From Tretioscincus oriximinensis (Eukaryota; Chordata; Lepidosauria; Squamata; Gymnophthalmidae): 64,000 nt of DNA. The notes below the pieces were generated by a model that was not told the DNA's origin, searched no databases, and worked only from the letters and a program-made list of their open reading frames with translations. Shown in pieces: positions 24,046 to 37,289 of this stretch (position 1 is the stretch's first letter; the number at the start of each line of letters is the position of its first letter). The stretch covers positions 1,351,000 to 1,414,999 of the forward strand of contig JAJVDF010000259.1 in the NCBI GenBank assembly GCA_022410635.1. The letters are read 5' to 3'. Position numbers and translations under genes: made by a program.

Positions 24046-25627
24046 ATAATTTATTCATATTCCACCCCTGTATCCTGGAGTATCAGGATGGATTACAGCA
24101 AAATAGGCATGAAAACAGCTAAAATATAATAGCTAAAAAAATGATCTGCAGTTTCTTGCAAGCAGAATGGATATAGTTCCCTCAACTGAAGGCCAACGTG
24201 GACAAGTGTTTTAGCACCAATCTGTATTATTAATAAAAGGGGAATTGCCAAGAACAAGGTTCTAAGAGATAGTGACCAATCACAGATCTCGGAATTTTGC
24301 CCAGGCATTGCTGGCACACATTGTTGCCAATGTCACGGCTTTGCCTGGCTCTTCTTTTCAGGGCCAGGCAGGCAGCAAAGGTGGAATTCTTGGCACAATG
24401 GGAAAATGGCAGCAGCAGCACTACCAACCAGTTCTGCTGCCATGTGGGCTCTTACCCATGTCAGGCCCACCTCAGCCGCAGCATGTCTCTGCCTCCCTAA
24501 GTGGTGGGCCACCACCGGCCATGATGTCCACTTCCACTTTCCTCCATACCTCTACCCTCCACTCTGTAATGGAGTAGCTACCTTGCTTCACACCACTTCT
24601 GCCCGGGTCCGCTTCTTTGCTGCCTGGGCCAGCCATGATTGTAAGCAGAAAAAGCTGCTGCTGGGGGAGGTGGCCAGGAGGGAGGTGGTGATGGGACAGA
24701 TGCTTACCCAGCAGTTGCGTCTTTTTGCTTTCTCATCCAGCAATCTGTCAGGCTTCATCAGTAGTAACAATAATATTTGGTAAATATCTAGTAACATTTT
24801 CCATTTCATCTCTTTATTTGTTGAAATGTAAGCTATCACACAGTCATTTGAACATCTGAGTTAGAGGAAGAGAGGGAGGGAAAGTTACCAAGTTGCTTTT
24901 TAACATAAAGAAATCAGTCTGAACTTGTGCAAATTCATTTTAGCCTTGAATCACACATTATGTATTAATGGGAAACACCTAGTAGATGTGGCAGGAAATT
25001 GCTTTGCAAAATTACACTACAGAATTACATTGTAATATCTTCTCCTTTTTTTAAATGGTGTGTCACACTAACAGCTTGTAACTGAGAAATTATTATGAAA
25101 TTCCATCATATCTTACTACTATGTTCTAATATGTAGAGCGAAATGCATAGTGAGGTGCCAAACTAAATTTAGTCAATTTCATTGTTCTCTCTAAGCATTA
25201 AAAATAAAGAAAAATGTAGTGGAAGTTCAGTTAAATGTAATTGCCTAGAATATGTAGAGTCCCATCCCCCCAAAATAGTCCATTATTTAATTATCTTTTT
25301 ATGGCATCTCATGGGAATGCTTTGCATTTATTTGTGTTAATTTAATTTGAATATTAATGTGTGTGTCTATGTGTTTTCTGCTTTTTGTTGTTGATGCACA
25401 AGCATTAGATGATGAAACTATGGCATGTTCAATGTGTTACTGCTTGCCTTAAAACGTAGGAAGTGAATTGTCTATCCTGGATTGCACTGCAATGTATTTC
25501 AGCTAACCAAGGGTATTTCTCTGTTCCCCCAGAATTAAAAGCTACAGGCAGTACTAATGCAGACTACAGCAGGGATTGGCCACAGCATGCATCAGCATGT
25601 GGATGGCAGGTTCCTACTCTGAAATTA

Positions 25628-26092
25628 GGGCAGCATTCACACAGCAGATACTTACCTGAAGGGGAGCGACTTGGAGAAAGCTCTGTTGGTCTGGATCGTG
25701 GCCTGTCAGTGCAGATTGTGCCGAAAAGCCCTGCTGCTTCACATTTTCTCAGAGTGCAGAAAGCGCGATCCAGTAGTGGAGCCCTCCAGGGAACTGCTCC
25801 TATTTCTCCATGTGGTTCGTGACTAGAAGGATATTGGCATCTGGGGCAAGAATGTGTGTGCAGTCGCACAAAACTAGATGCCCAGCCACCAATCAGGAAG
25901 CTCGTGAGCAGTGGTTACTGGGACCCATGTGAATGCTAGGAGCGCATCCCAGCTGCTGCTATGGAAGTGATGCACTCCAGCAGTGGTGAGCAACAAAGCA
26001 GGTAGATGCGAGTAAAAGGGGGCTTAGCTATAGCCCACTATTCTTTCAAAATCCAGGCTACAGTTGATTGTGTGGAGGCAGCCATAATTGGA
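25628..26092. mobile_element. DNA transposon remnant, GGCTGCATCCACACA-type ends
   Basis: The left end ggcagcattcacacagcag and the right end gattgtgtggaggcagcc are inverted repeats. The same left sequence (then acttacct) and right sequence (gctatag..cactatt) recur at 50447-50844, so these two are copies of one family. Confidence 0.6.
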
Positions 26093-26205
26093 ATAAGGTC
26101 CAGTGTAGAAAGGGCCATAAAATACAGTTTGTACAAATGCCACATATCCAAAATTGCTTTTAGATTGGAAGACATAGGCCAATACTACCAGACAGAATGG
26201 AGGTG

Positions 26206-26223
26206 ATGATGATGATGATGATT
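26206..26223. repeat. GAT microsatellite
   Basis: gatgatgatgatgatgat run. Confidence 0.8.
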
Positions 26224-28346
26224 TTTAATCCATAAAAATTATTTGCTAGTTGTTGGTTGTTACCTGTTCCTTCTCCTTCTCTTCCTTTGGGTAGGCAATG
26301 AAGTTTTGCTTGACACAGATCAGGAAAAAATAGAGATTTAAATAGGTTCATGTAAGTTGAAAATACAGGTATGTGTGTGTGTGGAAGGACAACCTGTATC
26401 CTTATGTGCTGAACGGTGCCCCCAAAGCAATGTTGGAAAATAGCAACATCCATACTAACTTGCAGTGAATTAGCACCTGCCCTTTTAAACTTCATGATAA
26501 CCTTACAATTCAATATCAAACAGGTCCAAAGCAATTTCTGTTTGGCATAGATATAGCTCGATATTCACAATGGAATTCTGAGACACACATAATTACTAAC
26601 ACAGTCAATCAAAAATGTCCTCAGTATTTATCTAGAATCCATAAAACACCCTAGATAGTTAAAACCAGGTAATGAAAATCCCATTGTGAAGTTGACTGAG
26701 CACCGATTAGAGCACATTATCTTTGGCTATGATGTGGTAGTGGAGAAAGCAAAAAGGAAAAATGCCTCTGCTGAGACTGCATGTGAGTTTATCTGGCTGA
26801 TGAGTGGTCTGAGAATATCATCCTGGGAAGAGCTGGGGCTGATCTCTTGAAGTTCAGTTTGACAGTCTACAAAATTTTAATGCCTAGGGAATTGAATACT
26901 ATAGTCAAGAACAACTTGATTGAAGGGAACTGTCTGGAACTTAAGCCTTTTCGCACTATGAATGAGGAACAGTCCAAGTAATAGAACATTGCTTTACTAT
27001 TCCCAGTCATGTCAAAAGCATTCTTAAACTTGCTTTAAAATTATTTACATATACTACATTTAAGCAGTCCACAACCATTGCTGTGCTGTGTATGGTTCTG
27101 CAGAAAACTGAAATGATATGTTATAGACCTTCTGTGCTCTACATGCTAGTTGACCTGTTTCCACCCACACATAGAGACAGAACACACAGAGACAGAAAAA
27201 GCTAGAAAATACAGCTTTCACACTTCCTGCTTGTTGGCTAAGAGCAAGGTCATGAAACTGTAGCGGAGAATTTAAAAGATTCCTTAAAAGAAAGCTATAG
27301 TAAGCAAGGACAGTATATTAAAATGCAGAAGCGCCACCTTGGCAGAAAATGTCTATGCAGTCAAAGCTATGAAGTTTTTTCACTAGTATTGTATGGTTGG
27401 TAGAGTTGGACAAAAACGAGAATATTGAAGAGTCAACACTTTTGGATTGTAATGCTGAAGAAGTCTTCTGTGCGGCTCTTGGACTCCAAGAAGATCAAAT
27501 TAGCCAATACTAAAGAAAATCATTTATGACTGAGATGAAGCTCAAATACTTTTGGCCAGATAATAAAATATTGGAAAGAATGGAAAATAAAGTGGATAGC
27601 AGAGGATGTGAGGTTTAGAAGGTCATGAATCCAGGAGGCAATGAAGAACAGAGGAACCTGGTCTGCTAAAGTCCATGTGTTCACAAATAATTGAACATCA
27701 TATAGTTTTGACCTCCATATCAGATGGCTTCAAAAGTGGTTCAAAATAATGATGAAAAAGAGGACTACCATGTATTATTGATATTAATCTATATTAATAA
27801 ATGTTGTCCCATTGATTGGCATTCTGAGCGAGGTGAGTGAACACCTCAAATGTACATTATTTGTGGTCGCCAATAAACCTGCTTTTATTGGTTTATTACC
27901 TCAGCTCCAACCTTCTGATTGGTAGATCAAACCAGATCTGCCCCTCTTGGTGCAGCCACAGAGTGACGACACCTGCTCCCATCGTCAGAGCCCTGCACCA
28001 CATGGCCCTAACAGTTGGAGGCCTGTAATAGGTCTGTGCCCCAGTTGCTGCAGTCCATATCTGCCTTTCCAGTGTGCCCATGGAAGTAACCTATACCCAT
28101 ATTTGCATGCTTAACAACTAGTGGGTATATAACTTCCAAGAAACCTAAATATAAGGCAGCCATACAGTTACTGAACGCTTTGGGCCATCTGTGAAAACTT
28201 TGAGCAGGACCAGGTGCCTTGCTTGTCAACTTCCAGATATAATTGTTTACTACTATAAGAATAGACCTCTGGACTCAGAGGGCCACAGCAGTGTTTTCTC
28301 TGTTCTTCTACTCTTAAGAGGTTTCAAGTAGACAGAAATATGATCA

Positions 28347-28463
28347 AGGCTGCATCCACATGGAGTCTTATCCTGGGATGTGCCTTGGAATAGGAGCCTG
28401 CCAACCACATGCTAGTGAATGGCCAAGCTCTGTCCTAGGATAAGGCTCCCTGTGGATGAGGCC
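28347..28463. mobile_element. Short MITE, GGCTGCATCCACA-type ends
   Basis: The left end aaggctgcatccacatggag pairs with the right end ctccctgtggatgaggcct. Interior ttatcctgggatg and tcctaggataagg extend the inverted repeat. Confidence 0.6.
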
Positions 28464-28614
28464 TATGTGTGATAGGGGATATGTATGTGTTTGATGTGGT
28501 GGAACATCCCCCTGGGATTCTAACTTCATGCTGCATTACATATCAACTTTACTAGTAGTGATTAGCCAAGGTCATATTTTAAACATCAGGTGCCATATGC
28601 AGACAATCATTTTA

Positions 28615-28860
28615 TGCCCTCCTGCTTCAGAACTTCCTAGCAGCATTGCCATGATTTTTTTTTTAAAAAAATTATTTTTAAAAATGCATTTATTTGTGTA
28701 TTTACTGCTGCACACCTGCAGTAAACAGCCCTTGTTGTCAGAGCCTCCTAGTGGCACTGCAGTATTTTTTTTATAAAAAAAATCATTTATTTATTTATTT
28801 ATTATTTTATTTTACTGAGGGGGGAGGGACTACTGCCCCCCCCCCCCTCATTCTGCTGCC
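28615..28860. repeat. A/T-rich remnant with C-run
   Basis: Two blocks of cctagtggcactgcagta type separated by A/T runs, then (ATTT)n and a C-run at 28837-28848. It resembles the interior of the 3412-3939 and 10462-11062 elements but lacks their termini. Confidence 0.45.
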
Positions 28861-30127
28861 CTGTGCAGCTGCACTGGTTTTTTGCCCTTAAAATACAAGC
28901 CTGTGACTGGCAGGTTAGGAACAGTGAGCAGCAGTGATAGAGAGGCACATGTTGGAAATCTCACTAACATGCATTTCAGTTTTCAATGAACTAATACATA
29001 TTTAACTGAGGCAAGAGAAGACTATCTTCTGGTATCTTGTTCAACCTAGTAGCCCTGTGAACATGTTTGCTAAACCTGCCAGTTTAATTGTGTGCCAGTA
29101 GATCAGAATTGTTTATTGTATGTTTAACACAAAGTATTGAGAGGGAAATGAGATACTAATACTCAACAATATACTTATGCTTCTACTGTGCTAAGCTGAC
29201 CTAACCCTAACCCCTGCTGCCTGCTTTCCACCCCACCTGCCTCCTCAGAATCACAGAGATTTCAATGCTCCCAGCCCCTCAGGCTCCCTCCATTGCCCCC
29301 TCCCTCTCTGCCTTTTTTGTTTTTCACTTCATGTTTTAACAAAGAGTGGGACAAATGGTTTTGCAGGCATAATCTGGACCCCAAGGTTCCCCACCATTGC
29401 CCTAATCTAACCAAGTTGGAAAAATAATATTTTTGGTATCTTAGGTTACATCTCCATTATGTATGAAAGTCCAAAATCATACAAATATTTTTAGCTCACA
29501 TTTAGTCCTCCAGAACTGGATTAAGCTGGTGTGTGTGTGTCATGCAACATCTCCCCCCCCAGTTTAGACCAGTTTTTGGATTGGTGTCACTCTGGCCAAA
29601 GACTCTTGAGTAGCTGCTCTCCATTGAGAGAAATGAAAAGTTACTTTAATTAATGTACTGTTACTGCATAACAGACATGAAACCTCAGTTTCTGGTCACT
29701 GCCCTGAAGTTTTAATATTCTGAAATGTTACTTCCAATTACTATACATTGTACTAAATCCTATGGCAGCCTGAATATGAGTATGGAGAAAGAACTTGGCA
29801 GGTATTGGAATAGTCTTTGGATGAGTCCCAAACAAGCCCTTCCTTCTATATTTGCATGCCAACTGCTGATGATTAAATTACCTTACATAAAGGAATCTCC
29901 ATTTGTCCTAACACGAAAAGATGATTGGAACAATAATGTTGGCTGTACAGTCTCAATAACAATTCATTGATGTACAGCAGGAAGACAAAATGTAGATTGG
30001 GTCTGCAAAGATGATTAGAAAATACCTTTTTAATCACCTTGAAGTGGATAAATATATGAATTGAGAAGATCAGCAAGAAATTTCTATTTAGAGTACTATG
30101 GGCATTTATGGGTTGAACTGATGTATA

Positions 30128-30355
30128 ACAGTGTGGTCTGGTGTAGTGGTTAGAGTTTCAGACTCTTATCTAGAAGTCTCCCAGTTTCATTCTTCACTTC
30201 TCCACAAAAGCCAACTTGTTCTTGGGCTACTAAGAGTTCAGAGCACTGTCACTCCCACAAAGATGTCTCTTTTAAAAAAGAAAAACCAAAAGGTTATGTT
30301 AGCCACTTCGATTCCATTTCGGTTGAGAAAAGAGGGGTATAAATACCAACTACTA
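30128..30355 (+). mobile_element. Sauria-like SINE, forward
   Basis: The tRNA-derived head gtgtagtggttagagtttca (A-box-like) is followed by tctcccagtttcattc (B-box position), then ccaacttgttcttgggctac, cagagcactgtcactc, and the tail ggggtataaataccaa. This is the standard Sauria SINE order. Confidence 0.85.
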
Positions 30356-30653
30356 CACTCCCTGTCCCTTCTTTTCCTCCTCCCTCCTCCTCTTCCTCCT
30401 CCTCCTTCTTCACAGAAAACTGGGACAATTTCTTATCCTTGCTCCAGATTCAGGAGCTTCCCTCCCAAATTGCTCAAATCACGCAATAAATGAAAGGCAG
30501 AATAAATTTCTCTGAGATGGCCCTAAATCAGCAAAGTCAATATGGGTAGCTCATTCCTCTGTGGTTGAGGCAACTATATTGTCTCTTGTTGTGGGTTCTG
30601 TCAGCATTTTTAATTGTCCTATCTTAATTTTTTTTCTACTATCATCTGCCCTG

Positions 30654-30656
<3 letters not shown>

Positions 30657-30728
<72 letters not shown>

Positions 30729-30748
30729 TATTATTATTATTATTATTA
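30657..30748. repeat. (ATA)n switching to (ATT)n microsatellite
   Basis: About 24 AAT-type units run directly into about 8 ATT units, so the array is self-complementary across its switch point. Confidence 0.95.
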
Positions 30749-31479
30749 TGGCCCTTACCTGCCACATATGTTTGCCAAGTAGAGCTCATTTCTCCAGTTC
30801 TGCTTTATGCTGTTTTCATAACTATATGCATCCCTTTGTGAAAAGTTTGGATAGTGATGTAATATCTCTACAGCGATCATTCTGCATCACACACGTTCAG
30901 CGCCGCTGTCTGTTGCTCTTTAGTAGATGAATTGGTAAATTGCTTTGTTCGTTCCATGTATTCTGTGTATGTATGAGCACAGCTGTCAGAAAAGATAATT
31001 TATAATATGGGGTTTTGTCATTGGGGTCATGAGGTTTTGCCTTCAACCCTTGTACAAGAAGTCAGGTTCCGTTTGACAAGATCAGGGCAAAGCATTGATG
31101 TGCAGTTTAGAAGTGCTGCATTGTGAAGCAATTGTTCCACCAAGGCCCATAGAGTTTATTATCAACATTCTAAATATCTCTCGAACAACTTGATAGTCTT
31201 GGTCCATGTGTTTTAATTAATTGTACTGCACTTTGACATTTCTCAGAAAAGGAAGGAGGATATTTGGAAGCCTTCCCAATGTTGCTTAGTGGGTAAAACA
31301 AACTTTGGAGTTTATATAATGTTTAAGAACTACAACTGTTAAGAACTACAACTTTTATTTCTTATTTTTGTTACGTTGCTGTTGCCCTCACTCCCCCATC
31401 TACCTTCCCAGTCATAGTGAGATATTTTTCTTTTCTACTGAATCCAGTAATTAAGCTATCATTAGTAATACTTTATATT

Positions 31480-31660
31480 TAATCATTATTCATTTATTCA
31501 TTCATTTGCACTTCTAAATCACCCAATACCCAGAGGTCACAGAGAGGTTAACAATAAAAACATAATTAACATCAGTGTCTAAAAGTAGGGAAAGGTGAGA
31601 TGTTTTTTCAATCAAAGGCCAGGTTAAAGAGGTGAACTTTCAACAGTTTTTTGAATGTAT
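31480..31660 (-). mobile_element. LINE 3'-end fragment (L2-like), reverse
   Basis: ttcatttattcattcatttg tail, then acccaatacccagaggtcac and aaaggccaggttaaagaggt. Confidence 0.6.
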
Positions 31661-33670
31661 AGAAAGATGGTGAGTAATACATGGGTGGAAGGACAGATGG
31701 TGGTGGGATCTGGGAAGCTGCCACCTCAGCTCAGCCCAGATTCCTATGCCACTAGTGCAAACCCCTGGGGCTCCTGTCACCTATTTTCAACATCACTATC
31801 ACCCCTTATATGAATTTGGGGAGCCAGTTGATTGCTGCAGCTGCTACATCACAGCTGTTCCCCTGGTCTGGCCCGACCTCTTGGATGGGCCAGCTCCTCC
31901 TGTCCTGCCTCTCCTCTGTGCATCACAATATGATTCATCTCTAAAGGCTGACGGTGGGTGCTGCTGCACTTGGCTGCTGCGCGTGGCTGCTGCTTTGGTG
32001 CTGGCTCAGTTGCTGGTGCCTGTTAGCCATTCATATTTTCTATCCTTCCTTGTAGGTGACCAGGTGCTGCGCACACCCTCACACCCTCACATACCCTCTC
32101 AATGATTTTAACATTCCGAGTTTTGTCATTGGTTCATAAGGGCCAATGGCAAACCTTGGAATGTTGAACTCAGCAATACCTTCCTTTTTAATAGAAAGAT
32201 TACTCAGATGGCAACAGTAAATTGTTCTGGTGGCAATTTTGAAGTGATAAATGAACCTGTACGCCTAACCAAAATTGAGAATATGTATATAGACTGTAAT
32301 GATGGCAAATGACAAATTAGTACATCTGTAAACTGAAATTAGTCAAAGAATGCAATGGATTCTGTATCATCTCCCCGTCATGAGCTAAAATCTTCAAAAG
32401 CACTATTTACTGAATAGTGTCTATTCCAAATATAGTTCTTTTTAAAAGATTACTGTATATTCAGCACCATAGTAGTTCAGAGAGGGATTGAAGTACAATG
32501 AGAAAACTGCACATAACCAAAATAAACTATCTCGATAAGTGGGGATTAGTGTTGTTTATAAGATATTTATTGTCAATGGGAATTTGAATTGTTTTTGTTC
32601 ATGTTGAGGAGACAGCTCTTTTCAATTTGCTATAGTCAATGACAGATATTATCATGAAGGCAACAAACCTGAGCATAGGCTGATTATAGAAGGTAGTGGA
32701 GAATAGAGAGATCCAGTATGCTAAGTTCAAAGGGTTCATAATGATGCAGATATGATGGAAGGATTGAACAATAACAGACAGTTCTAAATTTGTAACTCAG
32801 ATTTGCCATTGAATGTAGATAAAAATGCCTTTGTATGTGGCAGCTGTCTTCAGAACTATGAGTAATACTTTTCATATGTGAAGGAAGGATTATCCAATAG
32901 CCTTGTGGATCACCATCATCATCATGTCACCATCATCAAGATTTGTTAAATTTCAATATGCATTAGGATGGAACAGTTTACGACTAATGGGTTGCAGAAA
33001 GCTGTAATATGGATGTTCCTTGGGTGGCGGAAATGAGCTTTTCAGCCAACTTCTTCCTTCTTTATTCCATGAGGTCCAATCTGCAAGTCTCCGCTATGGT
33101 TGTGATACTACTTAAATCTATACAACTAATTCCTGACCTAGTGATCTTCACTCTAGTCAATCAGTAACGCAGGGACTGTAATACCGCTTCCCTATGCTAC
33201 TGACTTGCCAACTGCCCGTGGAAAGAGAAAATGGCAGTGCCCATGTTGGAAACCAAATACATATTCAGCCCACACATCACTGCCAAGCTCACAGCCTGCT
33301 CTCCTCAACCAAGAGGCTAGTAGTGTTCCGCCCACCATGCCTCAGCTGCCACCTCCAAAAGCTTGGGGAGTAGTACCCCCAGTGCGCAGGAGTCAGAGGA
33401 GAGTGTGGCAGCAGCAGCAGAGTCTATCTGGTGAGGCGAGGGCAATGTAATACTAGAGCTTCCCTGTCACTGGCCTTCTTTATGTATGCTGTTTCATCCT
33501 AGGCTTGGGGCCCAAGAAGTGCATGCCAAGGGGCCCCCAGGAGCCTCCAGCACATGGCCAAGGACTGTGTGGCCCCATGGGAGGCTGCAGGTCCCAGGGA
33601 CTGATGGGCACCTTGGATGGTCACGGGGAGGCACTGAGTTCCTTTCCTTCATCCCCCCCTGCTGCATTTC

Positions 33671-33774
33671 CCACCCTAGGCTTATACTCAAACCAGTACT
33701 TTTTCCCTGTTTTTTGTGATAAAATTAGGTACCTCAGCTTATATTTGGGTCGACTTATACTCAACTACATATGG
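33671..33774. repeat. Interspersed repeat with TTATACTC motifs
   Basis: cttatactcaaaccagtac, ttttttgtgataaaattagg, tcagcttatatttgggtcga, cttatactcaac. I recognise this as a widespread vertebrate short repeat but cannot name its class with confidence. Confidence 0.45.
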
Positions 33775-34800
33775 GTACAAATTTATACAAGAGTTTCTAC
33801 ATAGAAGCTGATGGGGATTCCTTAAGTCTCCTTAAGAGAATCTCCCATGTGCCTCTGTCTGGCTACTGAATCAGACTCTAACCAACATCCAGAAACACAG
33901 TGGAACTCCCTGTATTGGTGGAACAAACTTCCATAAGAAGGAGGAAGGAATCTGCGTCAACTTGTGGCAACAGACAGCACAATGGCATTATCACACTGCC
34001 AGACATATGGCTGGGGAAGGAGCCAGATCTACTGCCCCCAGCATTCCGTAAGATAGCATTTGGAATTCACCTTATGGAACATTGGGTGCAATGGCTCTGT
34101 TTGGTTCAAACAGTTACCATGTTCATTCCCTTTACCCCTTAGGGAGCTGCTGTCCCATGAAAATGTGATGATGGATAAAAGAATGAATACAAATATTCTA
34201 GATGTGGACTTCTCATAAATCTGCTGCTGCCACATATCAGAGTCTTATCACACCTTTACTTTTAATCTTTGTTCAGTTCATCTTCAGTTTTGAAGAATAA
34301 GCTTAATCCAGTTTTTTAAATTGACTAAACCCCATTTTTAAAGATGAACTGAAGAAGATTTAGAGTAGAGGTATCTCTTTATTTTACCCAGTGCCTTCTT
34401 AGTTTCTTCCAGAATCTCATGACACCATAGAGCTTGAAATTCACCCCCTAGATATACAGTATGAAAAATTGCATTTTCAGTAGTTCTAATTATTTTCATT
34501 TTGCATTCACAGAATTGAACCAATGACTGGTTTCTATTGAACTTTCCATCTGTGGTGCCTTTTTGTAATACATTCAACAAATACACTTAATAATTCAGCC
34601 TGGTTAAATGAACTGTAAAAGGGAAAAATGTGGTGGAATTAAAATTGTTGCACATAATAAGAAAAACCCCAATGCATTTGGATCACTTCAGTGTTTTACT
34701 TGCTTACGAGATGTAGAAGTGAAGGCAAGAACAGCAAACATGTATCTCCTAAAATCTGTATTTTATATAAGAAATACATACTTATACAAACTGTATGAAA

Positions 34801-34882
34801 TATACTGCTCAAAACAATTAAGGGAATGCTTTAACATAACATGTTATGCTAAAGTGTTCCCTTAATTCTTTTGAGCAGTATA
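34801..34882. mobile_element. 82-bp palindromic MITE (TATACTGCTCAAAA), copy 1
   Basis: tatactgctcaaaa at the left and ttttgagcagtata at the right; the whole unit folds into one hairpin with centre near aacatgtt. TA-type ends suggest a Tc1/mariner derivative. Confidence 0.85.
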
Positions 34883-35326
34883 CATACTTGCTCAGAATAC
34901 GTGTTCTAGGATAGGACTATAGTAATGCAGGACTATATACACAATAGGTGGACTTTCTGGCTTGCCTTTGGGCATACTTGCAGATCAAGAGCATATCCCC
35001 ACATATTTGGCAATATCCAAAAGAAGTGGGTAGATGTTGTTTGTCAGGCTAAAGTAGGGTAACTGCATAAAAATTGGCATCGGAATTTGCAGCTTTAATA
35101 GATATGAAAAAGTTATTCTCTCCCTAGGTGATGCAGACATTATAATCTGCATTTTCTTTTCTATATTCATTAAAGCTGAAAACCTCTGCTTCACTTTTAT
35201 ATGGTATATCCCTAGGCTAGTGGTCTCCTAGAAAACAATTATGACAAGGTAATTATGTGCCATATACACATTTAATTTACATCAATTAATTAATCCATGC
35301 TCCTTAGATAATATTTTCTGCTGAAA

Positions 35327-35408
35327 TATGCTGCTCAAAACAATTAAGGGAACACTTTAACATAACACTCTATGTTAAAGTGTTCCCTTAGTTGTTTTGA
35401 ACAGTATA
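35327..35408. mobile_element. 82-bp palindromic MITE (TATACTGCTCAAAA), copy 2
   Basis: Same family and same length as the copy 445 bp upstream: tatgctgctcaaaa ... ttttgaacagtata, with gggaacactttaacata pairing with tatgttaaagtgttccc. Confidence 0.85.
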
Positions 35409-35584
35409 CGTAAAATAGTAGATGTTGGATTCTGTTTATTGTTTTGATTTTGACATGGAATGTTAAACATAAAATGCATGGTTAAATTATTGTAAAAGGT
35501 TAAACCAAGCACTTAGAAGCACTGATCTTACTCATAGATAATCAGCTTGGCTTTTGAAAGGGAAGGTCCTATCTAACTACTGCA

Positions 35585-35800
35585 TTCTTTCTGGAGCAAC
35601 AGGCAGGACTCCTGAAATACCATTTGCAGGGAGTCATTAAACAGGATCATATTTTGCTTTCCTCTGTTCGGACTGCCCAGGTGCATCTGGTGGGCCTCTG
35701 TGTGATACAGAATGCTGGACTTGATGGGCTGTGGCCTGATCCAGTATGGCTCTTCTTATGTTCTTATGTTCTTATGTTCTTATGTTCTTATGTTCATAGG
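35585..35800 (+). mobile_element. CR1 LINE 3' end with (TTCTTATG)n tail
   Basis: 3' UTR motifs caggcaggactcctgaaat, ccatttgcagggagtc, gaatgctggacttgatggg, cctgatccagtatggc, then five tandem ttcttatg octamers at 35752-35792. Confidence 0.88.
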
Positions 35801-36225
35801 GCAGTGCAATTCCTGCTCGCCTAGAATTGTGTGACTACATTGTATGGTGCATAGAGTGCATAATGGAGGACACAAATTGGTGCCTTATCCCATTTTACTA
35901 TTAGACCATGGCATATCAGTGGTCCTATCTTGCAGTTGTGATGAAGAGTGATGGATGAGCTGGGTCCGTACAGAAAATCCTTTCTTGCCATGCTCAAACA
36001 TTGCTGCACTTTCATGCAGGAAAAAGCTTGTCCCTTTTCAAAGTATGAAAAGACAATCCAAAGCCTCACTGACCTGGAATTATCTGTGGTAACTAGTCCC
36101 AAAAGACTAGTGTGGAACCAGTTATTGTCTCCACTTTAAAATCCAGGTGATTCCTACTGGGAGGCATTTTTGGACATCCCTACTTTTAGGTGGGCTGTTT
36201 TAATTTGTTTTAATATGCAGGTAGT

Positions 36226-36475
36226 AATGGCTCAGTGGCTAAGGAGATGGTCTTTCATCTGAGAGATTGGGTTGCGAAGCCCTGTGTAGGACGTGGGGAT
36301 GGGTTAGCATCTTTTACTAGCCTGCAGCTCTAGCCGACAAAACTAGTCAAATGAGATGGGGAAGATAGATGTAAGCCTTCAGGCGAAAATTAACCCTGTA
36401 AGCCACTCTGGAAAAGAGCGAGGTATAAAAATTCAATTCTTCTTCTACAGCGAGGTATAAAAACTCTTCTTCTAT
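36226..36475 (+). mobile_element. tRNA-headed SINE (family 2), forward, intact head
   Basis: Complete head: atggctcagtggctaagg (A box) and gattgggttgcgaagcc (B box), then the body ggggatgggttagcatc, tgtaagccttcaggcgaaaa and the tail aagagcgaggtataaaaatt. A second copy of the gaggtataaaa...cttctt tail follows at 36450. A pol III promoter-like head, but a SINE rather than a tRNA gene because the body and tail follow. Confidence 0.88.
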
Positions 36476-36855
36476 GTTAACTGGGGTTTTATTGCTAACC
36501 TCCCTGAGACTTTCAGGCATAGTGTGATGTAGAATTGTAAAAAAAAAAATGAGGTAGGTGCTGCAATCACTGCTGAAATTGATGCCTCCATCTCTGTTTT
36601 TGACCACGTAAGTATCACTCTCAGCAATGATCATTATGCTTTATTATACCTTCTGAAAATAATATCTCAGTCCATGGTTGCACCCATTATAGGGGCAGCA
36701 TTATATCTGTGAGGTCTAGCTGCTATCAGGAGTGGAATCATGGTGATATGAGACATAGATATAGTTTTAAGCTAACTGGATTTCTGTTGTCTATTTCAAA
36801 TCTCAGAAGGGATTTTGATGCAATTGTAGATAACTGACTTTATAAAAAATAGCAA

Positions 36856-37182
36856 TACGGGTGAAACACTGTTATAACACTCCCCACCCTTCGATATAAC
36901 AAAATTCGCAATATTATGAGCAAATTTGAAAATCCTGGAGGAATGCCTATAAAAGTGACATTCGTTATAATGGATTTTGTTACAACAAAATTTCTTTTTC
37001 CCTCCAATATTTTTATTCTAATTTTACATATAGATATATATTTAACAACCAATTCCCTTCCTTCCCGCCCTTCCTTTTAGGAGAATGCTAGAGATAGGTT
37101 TTGTTACAACAAAATTTCATTATGACAGACACATCCACATGACTCCTTAGCATGGGTTATAATGGGATTTCACCTGTAGTAT
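36856..37182. mobile_element. Tc1/mariner-type MITE
   Basis: The left end tacgggtgaaacactgttat and right end ataatgggatttcacctgta are inverted repeats with TA borders. Internal ttgttacaacaaaatttc is repeated twice. Confidence 0.6.
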
Positions 37183-37289
37183 GTTGGGGCAATAATAAAT
37201 AATAAGGAAAATACAAATCCCAACATCATAATGGCCCCATAGAAAGTAATGATATGACTGCTCTTAGAATACTGTGAATGATTTTGGTT

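Noticed and set aside
24406..24783. 125-codon open frame in a GC-rich block
   Set aside because: Several overlapping frames on both strands are open because of base composition; no family resemblance and no splice context matching CSMD3.
25463..25869. 119- and 101-codon opposed frames
   Set aside because: They overlap the DNA element at 25628-26092 and resemble no known protein.
30561..30782. Poly-Asn/poly-Tyr open frame
   Set aside because: Translation of the AAT/ATT microsatellite.
35752..35792. CRISPR-like or regulatory tandem array (TTCTTATG)n
   Set aside because: It is the usual octamer tail of a CR1 3' end.
36226..36300. tRNA gene
   Set aside because: A and B boxes are present, but a full SINE body and tail follow and seven relatives exist in the window; no sound cloverleaf was seen.
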